This document shows, piece by piece, positions 5,784-13,072 of a stretch of DNA of 21,992 nt; positions within the stretch are counted from its first letter, which is position 1; every line of letters starts with the position of its first letter. The position numbers and the translations under genes were made by a program. The notes beneath the pieces are model-generated. The model saw only the letters and a list, made by a program, of their open reading frames with translations, made no database searches and was not told where the DNA came from. Origin of the DNA: CAZDRX01 sp964508225 (GTDB lineage Bacteria > Patescibacteriota > Gracilibacteria > Peribacterales > Peribacteraceae); contig CAZDRX010000019.1 of assembly GCA_964508225.1 (NCBI GenBank), forward strand, positions 1-21,992, given 5' to 3'.

Positions 5784-6218
5784 ATGACGAAAAAATCGAA
5801 TCCCAAACCTGCCCCCAAAGAATCAGAACCCATCGTCCCGGCGGATCTCCGGCAAGTCCTCGCGGGGAGCGCGACGGTGAAAGCGCTCTGGGATGACCTG
5901 ACGCCCATGGCGCGCAGGGACTTCATCGGCTGGATCGCATCGGCGAGGCAGGAGGAAACCCGCAAGCGTCGGGTGGAGAGCATGCCGTCCAGACTGACGT
6001 CCGGAAAGCGGCGGCCTTGTTGCTACAACATTGTGCCGTTCGGGCTCTACAAGGCACTCGGGGCAAACCCGAAGGCGAAGGCGGCGTGGAGCGGTTTATC
6101 CTCATTCGAGCGCAGAGACTTCACGGATTGGATCAATGCAGCCAGAGACCCGGGCGAGAACAAAGCCCGCACGGAAAAAGTCTGCACGATGGTCGCAGCA
6201 GGAAAGAAGCATCCCTGA
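5784..6218 (+). CDS. YdeI/OmdA-family protein made of two repeats of the C-terminal motif
   Basis: A 144-residue protein with a Lys/Pro-rich start (MTKKSNPKPAPKES) and two tandem copies of the helical motif that ends YdeI/OmdA (OmpD-associated, also called bacteriocin-protection) proteins. Copy 1 covers about residues 30-76 with RRDFIGWIASARQEETRKRR; copy 2 covers about 88-142 with RRDFTDWINAARDPGENKAR. Each ends in Gly-Lys-(Arg/Lys). The same motif closes the full-length family member at 6844. It lacks the N-terminal part that carries the family's CFGWID signature, so it is not a simple truncation but a doublet. The biochemical role of this family is poorly defined; in enterobacteria members have been linked to envelope stress and antimicrobial peptide resistance. 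The ATG at 5784 has only a weak -10-like TACCCT at 5772-5777. Confidence 0.75.
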   Translation: MTKKSNPKPAPKESEPIVPADLRQVLAGSATVKALWDDLTPMARRDFIGWIASARQEETRKRRVESMPSRLTSGKRRPCCYNIVPFGLYKALGANPKAKAAWSGLSSFERRDFTDWINAARDPGENKARTEKVCTMVAAGKKHP

Positions 6219-6280
6219 TCTCAGGCACGCACTTTCTCGAAAAACTTCAGCTTGAAGCCGATGCGTCATGCCACCGGTTC

Positions 6281-6309
6281 TCGACCTGAGACGATAAATA
6301 TGCTATAAT
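6281..6309 (+). promoter_or_regulatory. Promoter with extended -10 for the 153-residue protein
   Basis: -35-like TCGACC (6281-6286), a 17-bp spacer, and TATAAT (6304-6309) preceded by TGC. The predicted start is near 6316. The leader is about 17 nt, C/A-rich and without a Shine-Dalgarno. Confidence 0.8.
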
Positions 6310-6332
6310 GTACTAAATTCCCCAACACCCAT

Positions 6333-6794
6333 ATGTCCGCAAAAGCTCCGAACGAAGGAACCCCGACGCCGAAGGAAGGTGTCGTTCATGTGTATGCCAT
6401 CGAGACGACACAGACAAACAGTGATCGTGTGACTGATGGTGGCACCGCATACAGCACGAAGCTCGACCAGCCGGTGACACGGACGGATTACCTGTGGCAG
6501 GGAAAGATACTCAACAGACCCGCTGCGGAGCAGGGATCTTCCAACGCGAGAGCGAGTGTCCACCAGCTCGCGGAGAACTTCGGCGATATCTACCGCCGCA
6601 GTCTCGGAGGAGCCGCACAGTCTCCGCAGGGTCCGCAGTACACGCTCGATTTCTCCCTGCCGACGAACGCAACGGAGATGGCGAAGAGCCGCGGCGGTGT
6701 AGGAGCGAAGGTGCGCGAGCTTACCGAAGAGGAACAGCGCGCATTCATCGCTGCCTTCCAGCAGGCAAACCGGAAGGCGACGGACACGAAGTAA
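6333..6794 (+). CDS. Uncharacterised soluble protein, 153 residues
   Basis: I do not recognise this protein. It has no signal peptide, membrane segment or cysteine. The first 15 residues are Pro/Glu/Lys-rich and probably disordered. A central polar region includes VVHVYAIETTQ and TRTDYLWQGKIL. A predicted helix with HQLAENFGDIYRRSLGG follows, and the C-terminal helix is charged (VRELTEEEQRAFIAAFQQ). It has its own good extended -10 promoter and codon use like its neighbours, so it is very likely expressed. It sits between two YdeI/OmdA-family genes in the same orientation, which suggests, but does not show, a shared envelope-related role. Confidence 0.8.
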   Translation: MSAKAPNEGTPTPKEGVVHVYAIETTQTNSDRVTDGGTAYSTKLDQPVTRTDYLWQGKILNRPAAEQGSSNARASVHQLAENFGDIYRRSLGGAAQSPQGPQYTLDFSLPTNATEMAKSRGGVGAKVRELTEEEQRAFIAAFQQANRKATDTK

Positions 6795-6804
6795 TGCTGT
6801 GTGT

Positions 6805-6834
6805 GCGCAGGACATATGCACGCTGCGCTATACT
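6805..6834 (+). promoter_or_regulatory. -10 box with adjoining inverted repeat for the YdeI-family gene
   Basis: TATACT at 6829-6834 lies 9 nt before the ATG at 6844, so the transcript should start about 3 nt before the start codon. Directly upstream, GCGCAG (6805-6810) and CTGCGC (6823-6828) form an inverted repeat spanning the -35 area, a possible operator. Confidence 0.6.
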
Positions 6835-6843
6835 TTGCAGTAC

Positions 6844-7413
6844 ATGGCTGACCTCGAGATCGTCGCACCTGTGTCTCCCGAGGCCTGGGAGAAGTGGCTG
6901 GAGAAACATCACACGACCTCCCCCGGGGTATGGCTCCGGATGTTCAAGAAGGATTCGGGAAAGCTGAACCTCACGTACAGCCAAGCAGTCATGATCAATC
7001 TATGTTTCGGCTGGATCGACAGCGTGCGTCATAAGGGCGATCACGAGTCGTTCCTGCAGCGGTGCACGCCACGGAAGAAGGGCGGTATGTGGTCCAAGCT
7101 CAATACCGAATTTGTGGAGAAGATGACGAAAGAAGGAAAGATGCGTCCGGCAGGGATGAAGGAGGTAGAGGACGCGAAACGAGACGGACGCTGGGATCGG
7201 GCGTACGAGCGGCAGGGCTGGTCCAAAACGCCGCCGGATTTCCTGAAGGAGCTGAAGAAGACGCCGAAGGCCTTCGCGTTCTACGAAACCTTAAACAAAG
7301 TGAACAAGTATGCGATCTACTTCCGCCTGCAGAGCGCGAAGAAGCCGGAGACCCGCGAGAAGCGCCTGAAGAAGTTTCTGCAGATGATGCGGGAAGGGAA
7401 GAAGTTCCACTGA
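6844..7413 (+). CDS. YdeI/OmdA-family protein, full length
   Basis: This 189-residue protein has the full architecture of the YdeI/OmpD-associated family: SPEAWEKWLEKHHTTSPGVWLRMFKK at the N-terminus, the LCFGWIDSVRHKGD block near residue 55, RCTPRKKGGMWSKLN, GRWDRAYERQGW, and the C-terminal NKYAIYFRLQSAKKPETREKR motif. It is predicted to be cytoplasmic, with no signal or membrane segment. The family is often annotated as bacteriocin-protection protein, but the mechanism is not established. The frame is open 45 nt further upstream, but the ATG at 6844 is preferred because it follows the -10 by 9 nt and matches the family's usual start. The related half-length doublet lies two genes upstream. 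Confidence 0.9.
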   Translation: MADLEIVAPVSPEAWEKWLEKHHTTSPGVWLRMFKKDSGKLNLTYSQAVMINLCFGWIDSVRHKGDHESFLQRCTPRKKGGMWSKLNTEFVEKMTKEGKMRPAGMKEVEDAKRDGRWDRAYERQGWSKTPPDFLKELKKTPKAFAFYETLNKVNKYAIYFRLQSAKKPETREKRLKKFLQMMREGKKFH

Positions 7414-7498
7414 GGCGAGCCCAAGTTCCATTGCCGGAAGCGCTGGATTGGTGCTTGAAGAATGGAAGAAATGCCCACCGATTGATAGGCTGAACGAA

Positions 7499-8827
7499 AT
7501 GTCGAAGAAAACATCATTCATCTCGACGGTTGGAGTCAGCGCAGTGACCTTCATCGTCGCGGCAGAACTGTGCGGATGGCTGGGCCTCTCCATCATGACG
7601 AAGCAGTTCGTGACGTACGGATCGCTGCGCAGGACCCTCTCGGAGGTGAAGGGCGTGGAATCCAAGAATAATCAGGACGAACAGAACGGAGCGCGGGTCA
7701 TCCACCCGTACCTCGGCTTCGCGACCCCTCCGCAGGCGCACACGACATTGCGCCGGGTCGATGGAGAGCCCTTGGAGGAATACGGATTCGACGTGGGGTC
7801 GGGGCCGATGGCCATGCAGAAACATCCGGACAAGTACTTCATCGGCATCTTCGGCGGATCGGTGGCGAAACAGCTCTGGGAGAAACAGGGCGTGGAAGCG
7901 CTCATCGCCACACTCAAGCAGTCGCCGCAGTTCCGGGACAAGGAGATCGTCATCAGCTCCGGCTCGTTCTACAGCTACCGCCAGCCACAGCAGCTCCTCT
8001 CACTCGCGTACCTCCTCTCGATCGGCGCGCACTTCGATGCCGTCATCCTCCTCGACGGGTTCAACGACATCTTCCGTCCTGAGCCCGAGAATATGAACGG
8101 CCCGATCTCGCCGCTCTATCCGTACGCATGGGCTGCCTACACGGGAGACCTCAGCAATGATCCGGTCTTCCGCCTCAAGTTCGGCAAGGTCGCGATCCTC
8201 GACGACATGCGCTACCGCCGCGCGCAATCGATCCTGCGTTCCCCGCTGCGCTACTCCATGGCCACGGGCTTGATCTGGAGCGTGATGGACCGCAGGCTCC
8301 ACGCCGCAAGCCTCACCGCAGAGTATGAGCTGCAGGATTACGCGAGTGGAACCGGCACCTACGCCATGCACGGGCCGAAGATCGAGTACGACACGGAGGA
8401 ATCGTACTTCCGTGACCGGCAGCTCGTATGGAAGAAGGGATCGGAGGCGATGTGGCACCTCACGCAGGGCGCGGATATCGCGTTCTTCCATTTCCTCCAG
8501 CCGAACCAGTACGTGCCGGAGAGCAAGCCGATTCACCCTGACGAACAGTTCATCATGGATGACCTCCCGCAGACAGGCGAACCGGGCATCCGTCATGCAG
8601 TCGAGATGGGCTTCCCGTTCCTGCAGGCGGCGGGCAATGATCTCAGACGCGAAGGCATCCGTTTCCACGATCTCACGAAGATCTTCGCCGATCAGACCGA
8701 CGCGCTCTACGTGGACCCGTGCTGCCACTTCAATGAGGAGGGCAACGCGCTCCTCGGGCAGAAGATCGGAAGCTTGATGTTGCAGGACATGGGACTCCTC
8801 AGCGCAGCGCCGGAGGAGTCGCGCTAG
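7499..8827 (+). CDS. Membrane-anchored SGNH/GDSL hydrolase-like protein
   Basis: A 442-residue protein with an N-terminal hydrophobic anchor at about residues 6-31, then an exported domain with the SGNH blocks in order: IFGGSVAKQ with candidate nucleophile S121, LLDGFNDIFRP with G187 and N189, and near the C-terminus VDPCCHFNEEGN with D406 and H410. The usual spacing is D-x-x-H; here one more residue separates D and H. SGNH enzymes are esterases or O-acetyl transferases/hydrolases acting on polysaccharides, lipids or peptidoglycan. An anchored exported member fits surface glycan de-acetylation or acetylation. The ATG at 7499 is chosen because the anchor directly follows it; the frame is also open from 7448. 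It ends in a CTAG whose palindrome also supplies the stop of convergent msrA, a 4-bp overlap. Confidence 0.82.
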   Translation: MSKKTSFISTVGVSAVTFIVAAELCGWLGLSIMTKQFVTYGSLRRTLSEVKGVESKNNQDEQNGARVIHPYLGFATPPQAHTTLRRVDGEPLEEYGFDVGSGPMAMQKHPDKYFIGIFGGSVAKQLWEKQGVEALIATLKQSPQFRDKEIVISSGSFYSYRQPQQLLSLAYLLSIGAHFDAVILLDGFNDIFRPEPENMNGPISPLYPYAWAAYTGDLSNDPVFRLKFGKVAILDDMRYRRAQSILRSPLRYSMATGLIWSVMDRRLHAASLTAEYELQDYASGTGTYAMHGPKIEYDTEESYFRDRQLVWKKGSEAMWHLTQGADIAFFHFLQPNQYVPESKPIHPDEQFIMDDLPQTGEPGIRHAVEMGFPFLQAAGNDLRREGIRFHDLTKIFADQTDALYVDPCCHFNEEGNALLGQKIGSLMLQDMGLLSAAPEESR

Positions 8828-9318
8828 AGATGACAGCTGCCGAGTCCGCGCTTCAGAAGATACTTCTGATGATAGTCCTCCGCAGGATAGAACGCGGATG
8901 CAGGCACGATCTCGGTCACCACAGGCTTCGTCCACTTTCCTGACGCCTGCTCGGCTGCTTTCACGTTCTCCGCAAGCTTCTGCTGCTCCGGCGTCGTGAA
9001 GAAGACTGCGGAACGATACTGCGAACCGAAGTCGGGGCCCTGATAATTGAGACACGTGGGATTGTGGTTGTCGTAAAAGATTTTCAGAAGTGCACCGAAA
9101 GAGACCTGTGAAGGATCGAAGACAATCTTCACTGCCTCAGCATGTCCCGTCCCGCTGCTGCACACCTGTTCGTAGGAAGGGTTCTCGATCGTGCCACCCG
9201 TGTAGCCGGCTTCCGTAGCGATCACGCCGGGCGTTGTACGGAAGATTTCCTCCACGCCCCAGAAGCATCCGGCTGCGAAGATAGCCGTCTCGGTCGGTCG
9301 CGGGGATTCGGTCTTCAT
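8824..9318 (-). CDS. msrA: Peptide-methionine (S)-S-oxide reductase MsrA
   Basis: A 164-residue protein with the MsrA active-site motif AAGCFWGVEE (catalytic C18), EAGYTGG, the SSGTGHAEAV block, GPDFGSQYRSAVFF, and AEDYHQKYL near the C-terminus. MsrA reduces the S-epimer of methionine sulfoxide in free and protein-bound methionine, with thioredoxin as the usual electron donor. The C-terminal C162 (GSCHL) is placed like a resolving cysteine. No signal peptide is seen, so it is probably cytoplasmic. The ATG at 9318 is preferred over upstream in-frame starts because family similarity starts right after it. A -10-like TACCAT lies 13 nt upstream at 9332-9337. The gene is divergent from the GT-C/TPR gene, with 55 nt between starts, and convergent with the SGNH gene. 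Confidence 0.95.
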   Translation of the reverse strand: MKTESPRPTETAIFAAGCFWGVEEIFRTTPGVIATEAGYTGGTIENPSYEQVCSSGTGHAEAVKIVFDPSQVSFGALLKIFYDNHNPTCLNYQGPDFGSQYRSAVFFTTPEQQKLAENVKAAEQASGKWTKPVVTEIVPASAFYPAEDYHQKYLLKRGLGSCHL

Positions 9319-9359
9319 AGGAGTGGAAGGAATGGTACACGGGGAAGACGGAACTCGCC

Positions 9360-9365
9360 TACAAT
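9360..9365 (+). promoter_or_regulatory. -10 box of a near-leaderless transcript
   Basis: TACAAT at 9360-9365 ends 8 nt before the ATG at 9374, so transcription should start within about 2 nt of the start codon. No clear -35 is found. Confidence 0.55.
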
Positions 9366-9373
9366 CCTTACAC

Positions 9374-11023
9374 ATGACGTACAGAAGACATCTGCCGCTC
9401 GGAATTCTCCTCCTGCTGACGGCGGGCGTCTTCGCGGCGTCGCTCGGGAACGGCTTCGTGAATCTGGATGATCCGCTCCTCGTGACGGAGAACCCGCACG
9501 TGCAGGAGGCCTCGTTTGCGAATGTCGGCGCTGTCTTCAGTCACTACGATCCGGAGCTCTACATTCCGGTCACGCTGCTCTCGTACCAGCTCGAAACGTG
9601 GACGCTCGGTTCTGATGCATGGCACTTCCACCTCGTGCAGCTGCTCCTGCACCTCACCGGTGTGACGCTCGTGTACAGGCTCGCACTCCGGCTCTCGAAG
9701 AAGACGCGCGTCGCCGTCATCACTGCCGCGCTCTTCGCGATCCATCCCATGAACGCCGAAGCCGTGCTCTGGGTGAGCGCCCGCAAAGATCTGCTGTCCG
9801 GAGTCTTCGCACTCGCCGCCCTGACCTGTTACCTCGATGCGCGCGAGGGAAAACGGAAGTACGCGTACGCGTGGAGCGTGGCGCTCTTCACTCTCGCGCT
9901 CGGCAGCAAGGTGAGTGCCGTGAGCGTGGCCGTTCTCCTCATCGCGCTGGAACTCTGGACAGGACAGCTGAAGACATCGTGGAGAAGACTCGTACCGTTC
10001 GTGCTCCTCGCCGCGATCTTCGGGATCGTCGCCGTCGTCGGCAAGGCCGTGGTGGAATCAGGGCTCGGCATTCTACCGATGGTCATCATGGGCTTCCGGT
10101 CGATCTTCTTCTATCTCACGAGCTTCGCAGCCCCGGGATCGCTCGCCGCCTCGCACGTCATTGCTCCCGCCGAGGCGCTCCACTCCCCGCTCCTGCCGCT
10201 CTGGATTCTCACCGTCGTCATCGTCATTGTGACTGCATACCGCTTGAGGAAGCGCTTCCCGCTCGCATCCGGCGGTATCGGATTCTTCTTCCTTGCCATC
10301 GCTCCCTCGCTCATCCACTACACACAAGGCAACGGCGTCTTCGTCCTCGGGGCGGAGAGGTATGTGTACCTCGCATCCGCAGGACTCTTCCTCTGCGTCG
10401 CGACACTCTCCGATGCTGCACTCGCTCACGCGGGAAAAGCGACGCGGATCTTCATCCTCGTCTGTGCGGCACTCGTATTCTGCGTCCTCGCGGAACTCAC
10501 ACTGCTGCGCGTCTTCGTCTTCAGGGACTCGGTTCTCTTCAACATCGACACTCTCCAGAAACATCCTGCCGATGCGCGCGCATGGTACAACCTCGGCACA
10601 GCGCTCGAAGCATCACGGAAACCGATGCAGGCCGAACTCGCCTACCTCGAAGCGCTCAAACACAAAACCGACTTCGCGGATGCGGCGATCAATCTCGGCA
10701 TTCTCTATCACCGTGAAGGCCGGAAGCAGGAGAGCTTTGCGATGTTCACGAAGGCAACCGTCGTCCGTCCGGACTACTTCAAGGGATACTTCAATCTCGG
10801 CGTCGCATTCCAGAACGAGAAGCGGTACCCGGAAGCCGAAACCGCCTACCGCAGCACTCTTGCGGTTTTCCCGGAGTATCCCGAGGCACACCGGAATCTC
10901 GCCGTGGTGCTGGGGCTCCAGAACAAGGTGAAGGAATCCATGGCCGAGTATGCGATCCTCGCCGATCTGGATCCGGGTTTCCGTGCGGAACTGGAACGTC
11001 TGAAGACGGGAAACCCTGAATGA
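9374..11023 (+). CDS. TMTC-like GT-C membrane glycosyltransferase with C-terminal TPR repeats
   Basis: This 549-residue protein starts with about ten membrane helices. After the first helix comes FVNLDDPLLVTEN, the loop with the acidic pair (D32/D33) that marks GT-C glycosyltransferases of the PMT/TMTC kind. Further family blocks are ALFAIHPMNAEAVLWVSARK and AERYVYLASAGLFL. The last 130 residues hold about four TPR repeats (for example AWYNLGTALEASRKPMQAE, AAINLGILYHREG, GYFNLGVAFQNEKRYPEAE). Animal TMTC proteins use dolichol-phosphate mannose to O-mannosylate cadherins. Bacterial members with this GT-C plus TPR layout are common but mostly uncharacterised, and are presumed to transfer sugars from a lipid carrier to exported proteins. 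The ATG at 9374 fits the adjacent -10. Topology places the catalytic loop outside the membrane. Confidence 0.85.
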   Translation: MTYRRHLPLGILLLLTAGVFAASLGNGFVNLDDPLLVTENPHVQEASFANVGAVFSHYDPELYIPVTLLSYQLETWTLGSDAWHFHLVQLLLHLTGVTLVYRLALRLSKKTRVAVITAALFAIHPMNAEAVLWVSARKDLLSGVFALAALTCYLDAREGKRKYAYAWSVALFTLALGSKVSAVSVAVLLIALELWTGQLKTSWRRLVPFVLLAAIFGIVAVVGKAVVESGLGILPMVIMGFRSIFFYLTSFAAPGSLAASHVIAPAEALHSPLLPLWILTVVIVIVTAYRLRKRFPLASGGIGFFFLAIAPSLIHYTQGNGVFVLGAERYVYLASAGLFLCVATLSDAALAHAGKATRIFILVCAALVFCVLAELTLLRVFVFRDSVLFNIDTLQKHPADARAWYNLGTALEASRKPMQAELAYLEALKHKTDFADAAINLGILYHREGRKQESFAMFTKATVVRPDYFKGYFNLGVAFQNEKRYPEAETAYRSTLAVFPEYPEAHRNLAVVLGLQNKVKESMAEYAILADLDPGFRAELERLKTGNPE

Positions 11024-11057
11024 AATGAGAAGACTGCCGGAAAAACGGGAACTTACG

Positions 11058-11082
11058 AAAAACGTCCCGCGTGCGGGACGTT
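11058..11082 (-). terminator. Rho-independent terminator for the lysine-rich peptide gene
   Basis: AACGTCCCGC (11061-11070) pairs with GCGGGACGTT (11073-11082). On the minus strand the stem is followed by five T (complement of 11058-11062). It lies 22 nt after the stop at 11105. On the plus strand the hairpin could help end the GT-C/TPR transcript, but no good T-run follows there. Confidence 0.85.
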
Positions 11083-11104
11083 CTCCGAAAAGGCGTTTAG
11101 ATGA

Positions 11105-11179
11105 CTAGCGCTTTTTCTTCTTTGCACCGCCCTTCTTCTTCGACTTCGTCTTCGATTTCTTGGCTTTCTTAGCAGCCAT
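11105..11179 (-). CDS. 24-residue lysine-rich basic peptide
   Basis: An ATG-to-TAG frame of 25 codons on the minus strand. Of 24 residues, 13 are lysine and one is arginine; the rest are Ala, Ser, Gly and Thr, as in MAAKKAKKSK and GGAKKKKR. This resembles histone H1-like tails and the basic tails of some bacterial HU proteins. Both AAG and AAA are used, so it is not a simple repeat tract. A convincing terminator lies directly downstream with its T-run on this strand, which makes an independent transcript likely. The upstream region is AT-rich with no clear -35/-10 pair. A nucleic-acid-binding role, such as nucleoid compaction or ribosome association, is plausible from charge alone. No domain call is possible at this length. 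Confidence 0.65.
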   Translation of the reverse strand: MAAKKAKKSKTKSKKKGGAKKKKR

Positions 11180-11265
11180 AAAAATAATTGGGAAAGAATA
11201 ATGAAACTATTCTGTCATTCTACTCCGATGGCATGGAAGTCAAGAAAGTTTCATTTGCGCATCGC

Positions 11266-11271
11266 TATAAT
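11266..11271 (+). promoter_or_regulatory. -10 box of a leaderless transcript
   Basis: TATAAT at 11266-11271 ends 6 nt before the ATG at 11278. The standard 7-nt spacing puts the transcription start on the A of the ATG. No recognisable -35 is present. Confidence 0.7.
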
Positions 11272-11277
11272 CGGCGC

Positions 11278-11934
11278 ATGACTACACACGCAGTTGGAGA
11301 CGACTCCGATCAGATCACACTCACTCCGAAGCGACTCGATGGATTACAAGACGGTGTGTTTGCGATTGTCATGACACTCATCGTGCTGGAGATGAGATTG
11401 CCGGAAGCCGCTTCCGGAGCCGAATTACGCCACCATCTCGCAGAGATGCTTCCACTCATCATCACGTACATCGTCACGTTCATGAACCTCGGTATTTATT
11501 GGGTCGGACAAGTTTTGCAGATGCATTCCATCGAAAGAAGTGACCGCGCATTCCTCTGGATTCAGATTATTTTTCTGCTGTTCATTTCTGTACTTCCGTT
11601 TTCCAGTTCACTTCTCGGAAGATATCCGGACGAACAAATTTCCGCGATCGTGTACGGAGTGAACATGATCGGCGTCGGACTTTCATCATTTTGGGGATGG
11701 TGTTACGCATCGCATCATCACCGTCTCACGACACACGCACTCACCCCGTCATTCATCCGGAGTGTGAAGCGGAGAATTCTCGTGGCACCCGTCGCCGCAG
11801 TCATCGCGATCGCACTCTCCTTCTTCACCATGCGTCTCAGCATCCTCTGTTACCTTCTCGTCCTTCCGTATTACATCATTCCGGGAAAAATCGACCGCGT
11901 CTGGCGTCAGAAGGCGGTACCGCACGATCACTAG
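11278..11934 (+). CDS. TMEM175/DUF1211-family putative potassium channel
   Basis: A 218-residue protein with about six membrane helices, the size of bacterial TMEM175 proteins, which assemble as tetrameric K+ channels. The family's first-helix block appears as RLDGLQDGVFAIVMTLIVLEM at residues 19-39. The near-invariant Arg and the D-G-V-F-A-I run are present, but the usual F-S-D reads L-Q-D (L23, Q24, D25). In the known structures this first helix lines the pore and FSD residues help hold the fold, so the change may alter gating or selectivity. The ATG at 11278 is chosen over the longer frame from 11188 because the -10 box lies inside that extension. The C-terminus is basic and cytoplasmic. 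Convergent with the next gene. Confidence 0.85.
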   Translation: MTTHAVGDDSDQITLTPKRLDGLQDGVFAIVMTLIVLEMRLPEAASGAELRHHLAEMLPLIITYIVTFMNLGIYWVGQVLQMHSIERSDRAFLWIQIIFLLFISVLPFSSSLLGRYPDEQISAIVYGVNMIGVGLSSFWGWCYASHHHRLTTHALTPSFIRSVKRRILVAPVAAVIAIALSFFTMRLSILCYLLVLPYYIIPGKIDRVWRQKAVPHDH

Positions 11935-11941
11935 AAAACGG

Positions 11942-13009
11942 CTACAGGACTGCGTTTTCGGAGGGCGGCAGCACAAGGAAGCTGAGGAGAAGTCCCGCAA
12001 GTCCCGTCATCACGATGGAGCCCGTCCAGAGATGCACTGACCACGCGATGCCTGTCTGAACATGGACCGTGAGGAAGTACGCGGTGAAGAAGATGGCGGG
12101 TACGGCGAATGCGAATGCACGGAATTCTCTCCGATGCTGTTCGAGCGGATGAAGACGTGCGGCGAGAATGTCCGCGATCACACCGGTGACGAGAACAGCG
12201 GGAAGGAGAAAAAGTCCGTCACGCATTGCGCCCATCGCCGTCATCGAGAGTCCGGAGATGATCGTGATCGCGCCACCCGCGATTCTGCCGCGACGAAGAA
12301 GAAGGAAGAGGAAGGCGAGAAGAATGACGACGTGCAGGAGATATCCGGTGATCGCAATATTCTGGAGCGACTCTGCGGAATCCGCGCCGTCCGGAACGAT
12401 GCCCGCGCGCACGGTGATGAAGTGCGAAAACTGGAGCATGAACCAGAGGAGCGCGACGCTCATGGCGACCGAGAGAATCATGGGGAGCTGATCGGCGAAT
12501 TTCGGCTTCCCGAGCGGCGGCGTGGCCTTGAACCATGCGCGGAGATTCGCACTCACCATGAGGAACATTGCGACGGCGAGCACGAGGTGTGTCGGACTGA
12601 GGAGTGCCTCGATGTCCGCCTCGATCCCGAAGATCTCATGCCAGAGAAGATCACCGATGCCGCCGAAAATAAAAAGTGATGCACCGAAGAGTGCGTACTC
12701 GTATCCGATCGGTGCCGCGCTCCGGAAACGTACACCGAGCCGCTTCGCATTTCTCCAGACGATGCCGGCAAGCGCGAGTGCGGTGGCGAAGTATCCGGAA
12801 TAGAAGACAGCATGCCATGGTGTGAAGAACGTCTCGAGTTCCGGAATGTGATTGTGCGCCCAGCCGTCGGTGAAGAGTCCGGCGGTAAACCAGAGAGTCG
12901 TGAACGTGAGGAGCCACGCTTCCGGTCTCGTCGGAAGACGCGCGGCCTTGAGCTCCTCCGAAAGTTCCTGCTGATGCCGAAGTGTACGGAGTTTGAGAGA
13001 GGAGGACAT
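11942..13009 (-). CDS. Uncharacterised histidine-rich polytopic membrane protein
   Basis: A 355-residue protein with an N-terminal cytoplasmic helix (SSSLKLRTLRHQQELSEEL) followed by about nine membrane helices. Histidines cluster at helix ends and in conserved-looking motifs: FTDGWAHNHIPELE (about 43-56), FFTPWHAVFYSG (57-68), GDLLWHEIFGIEAD (near 117-130), LLSPTHLVL (about 133-141) and FSHF. WAHNH and FTPWH patterns occur in uncharacterised membrane proteins of actinobacteria and other phyla, from memory and not checked. The histidines could bind a metal or heme, but no cofactor motif is definite. The frame runs upstream to 13108, but the ATG at 13009 is preferred: a -10-like CATAGT (complement of 13017-13022) lies 7 nt upstream. 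The gene is divergent from the pyrophosphatase. I do not know its function. Confidence 0.82.
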   Translation of the reverse strand: MSSSLKLRTLRHQQELSEELKAARLPTRPEAWLLTFTTLWFTAGLFTDGWAHNHIPELETFFTPWHAVFYSGYFATALALAGIVWRNAKRLGVRFRSAAPIGYEYALFGASLFIFGGIGDLLWHEIFGIEADIEALLSPTHLVLAVAMFLMVSANLRAWFKATPPLGKPKFADQLPMILSVAMSVALLWFMLQFSHFITVRAGIVPDGADSAESLQNIAITGYLLHVVILLAFLFLLLRRGRIAGGAITIISGLSMTAMGAMRDGLFLLPAVLVTGVIADILAARLHPLEQHRREFRAFAFAVPAIFFTAYFLTVHVQTGIAWSVHLWTGSIVMTGLAGLLLSFLVLPPSENAVL

Positions 13010-13072
13010 CACGCGCACTATGACGATGCACGGCGGCACGTGAAAGCAACTATGTTTTACAGTCGCAGGAGA

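Noticed and set aside
11188..11277. 30-residue N-terminal extension of the TMEM175-like protein
   Set aside because: The -10 box at 11266-11271 lies inside it, and family members start near the ATG at 11278.
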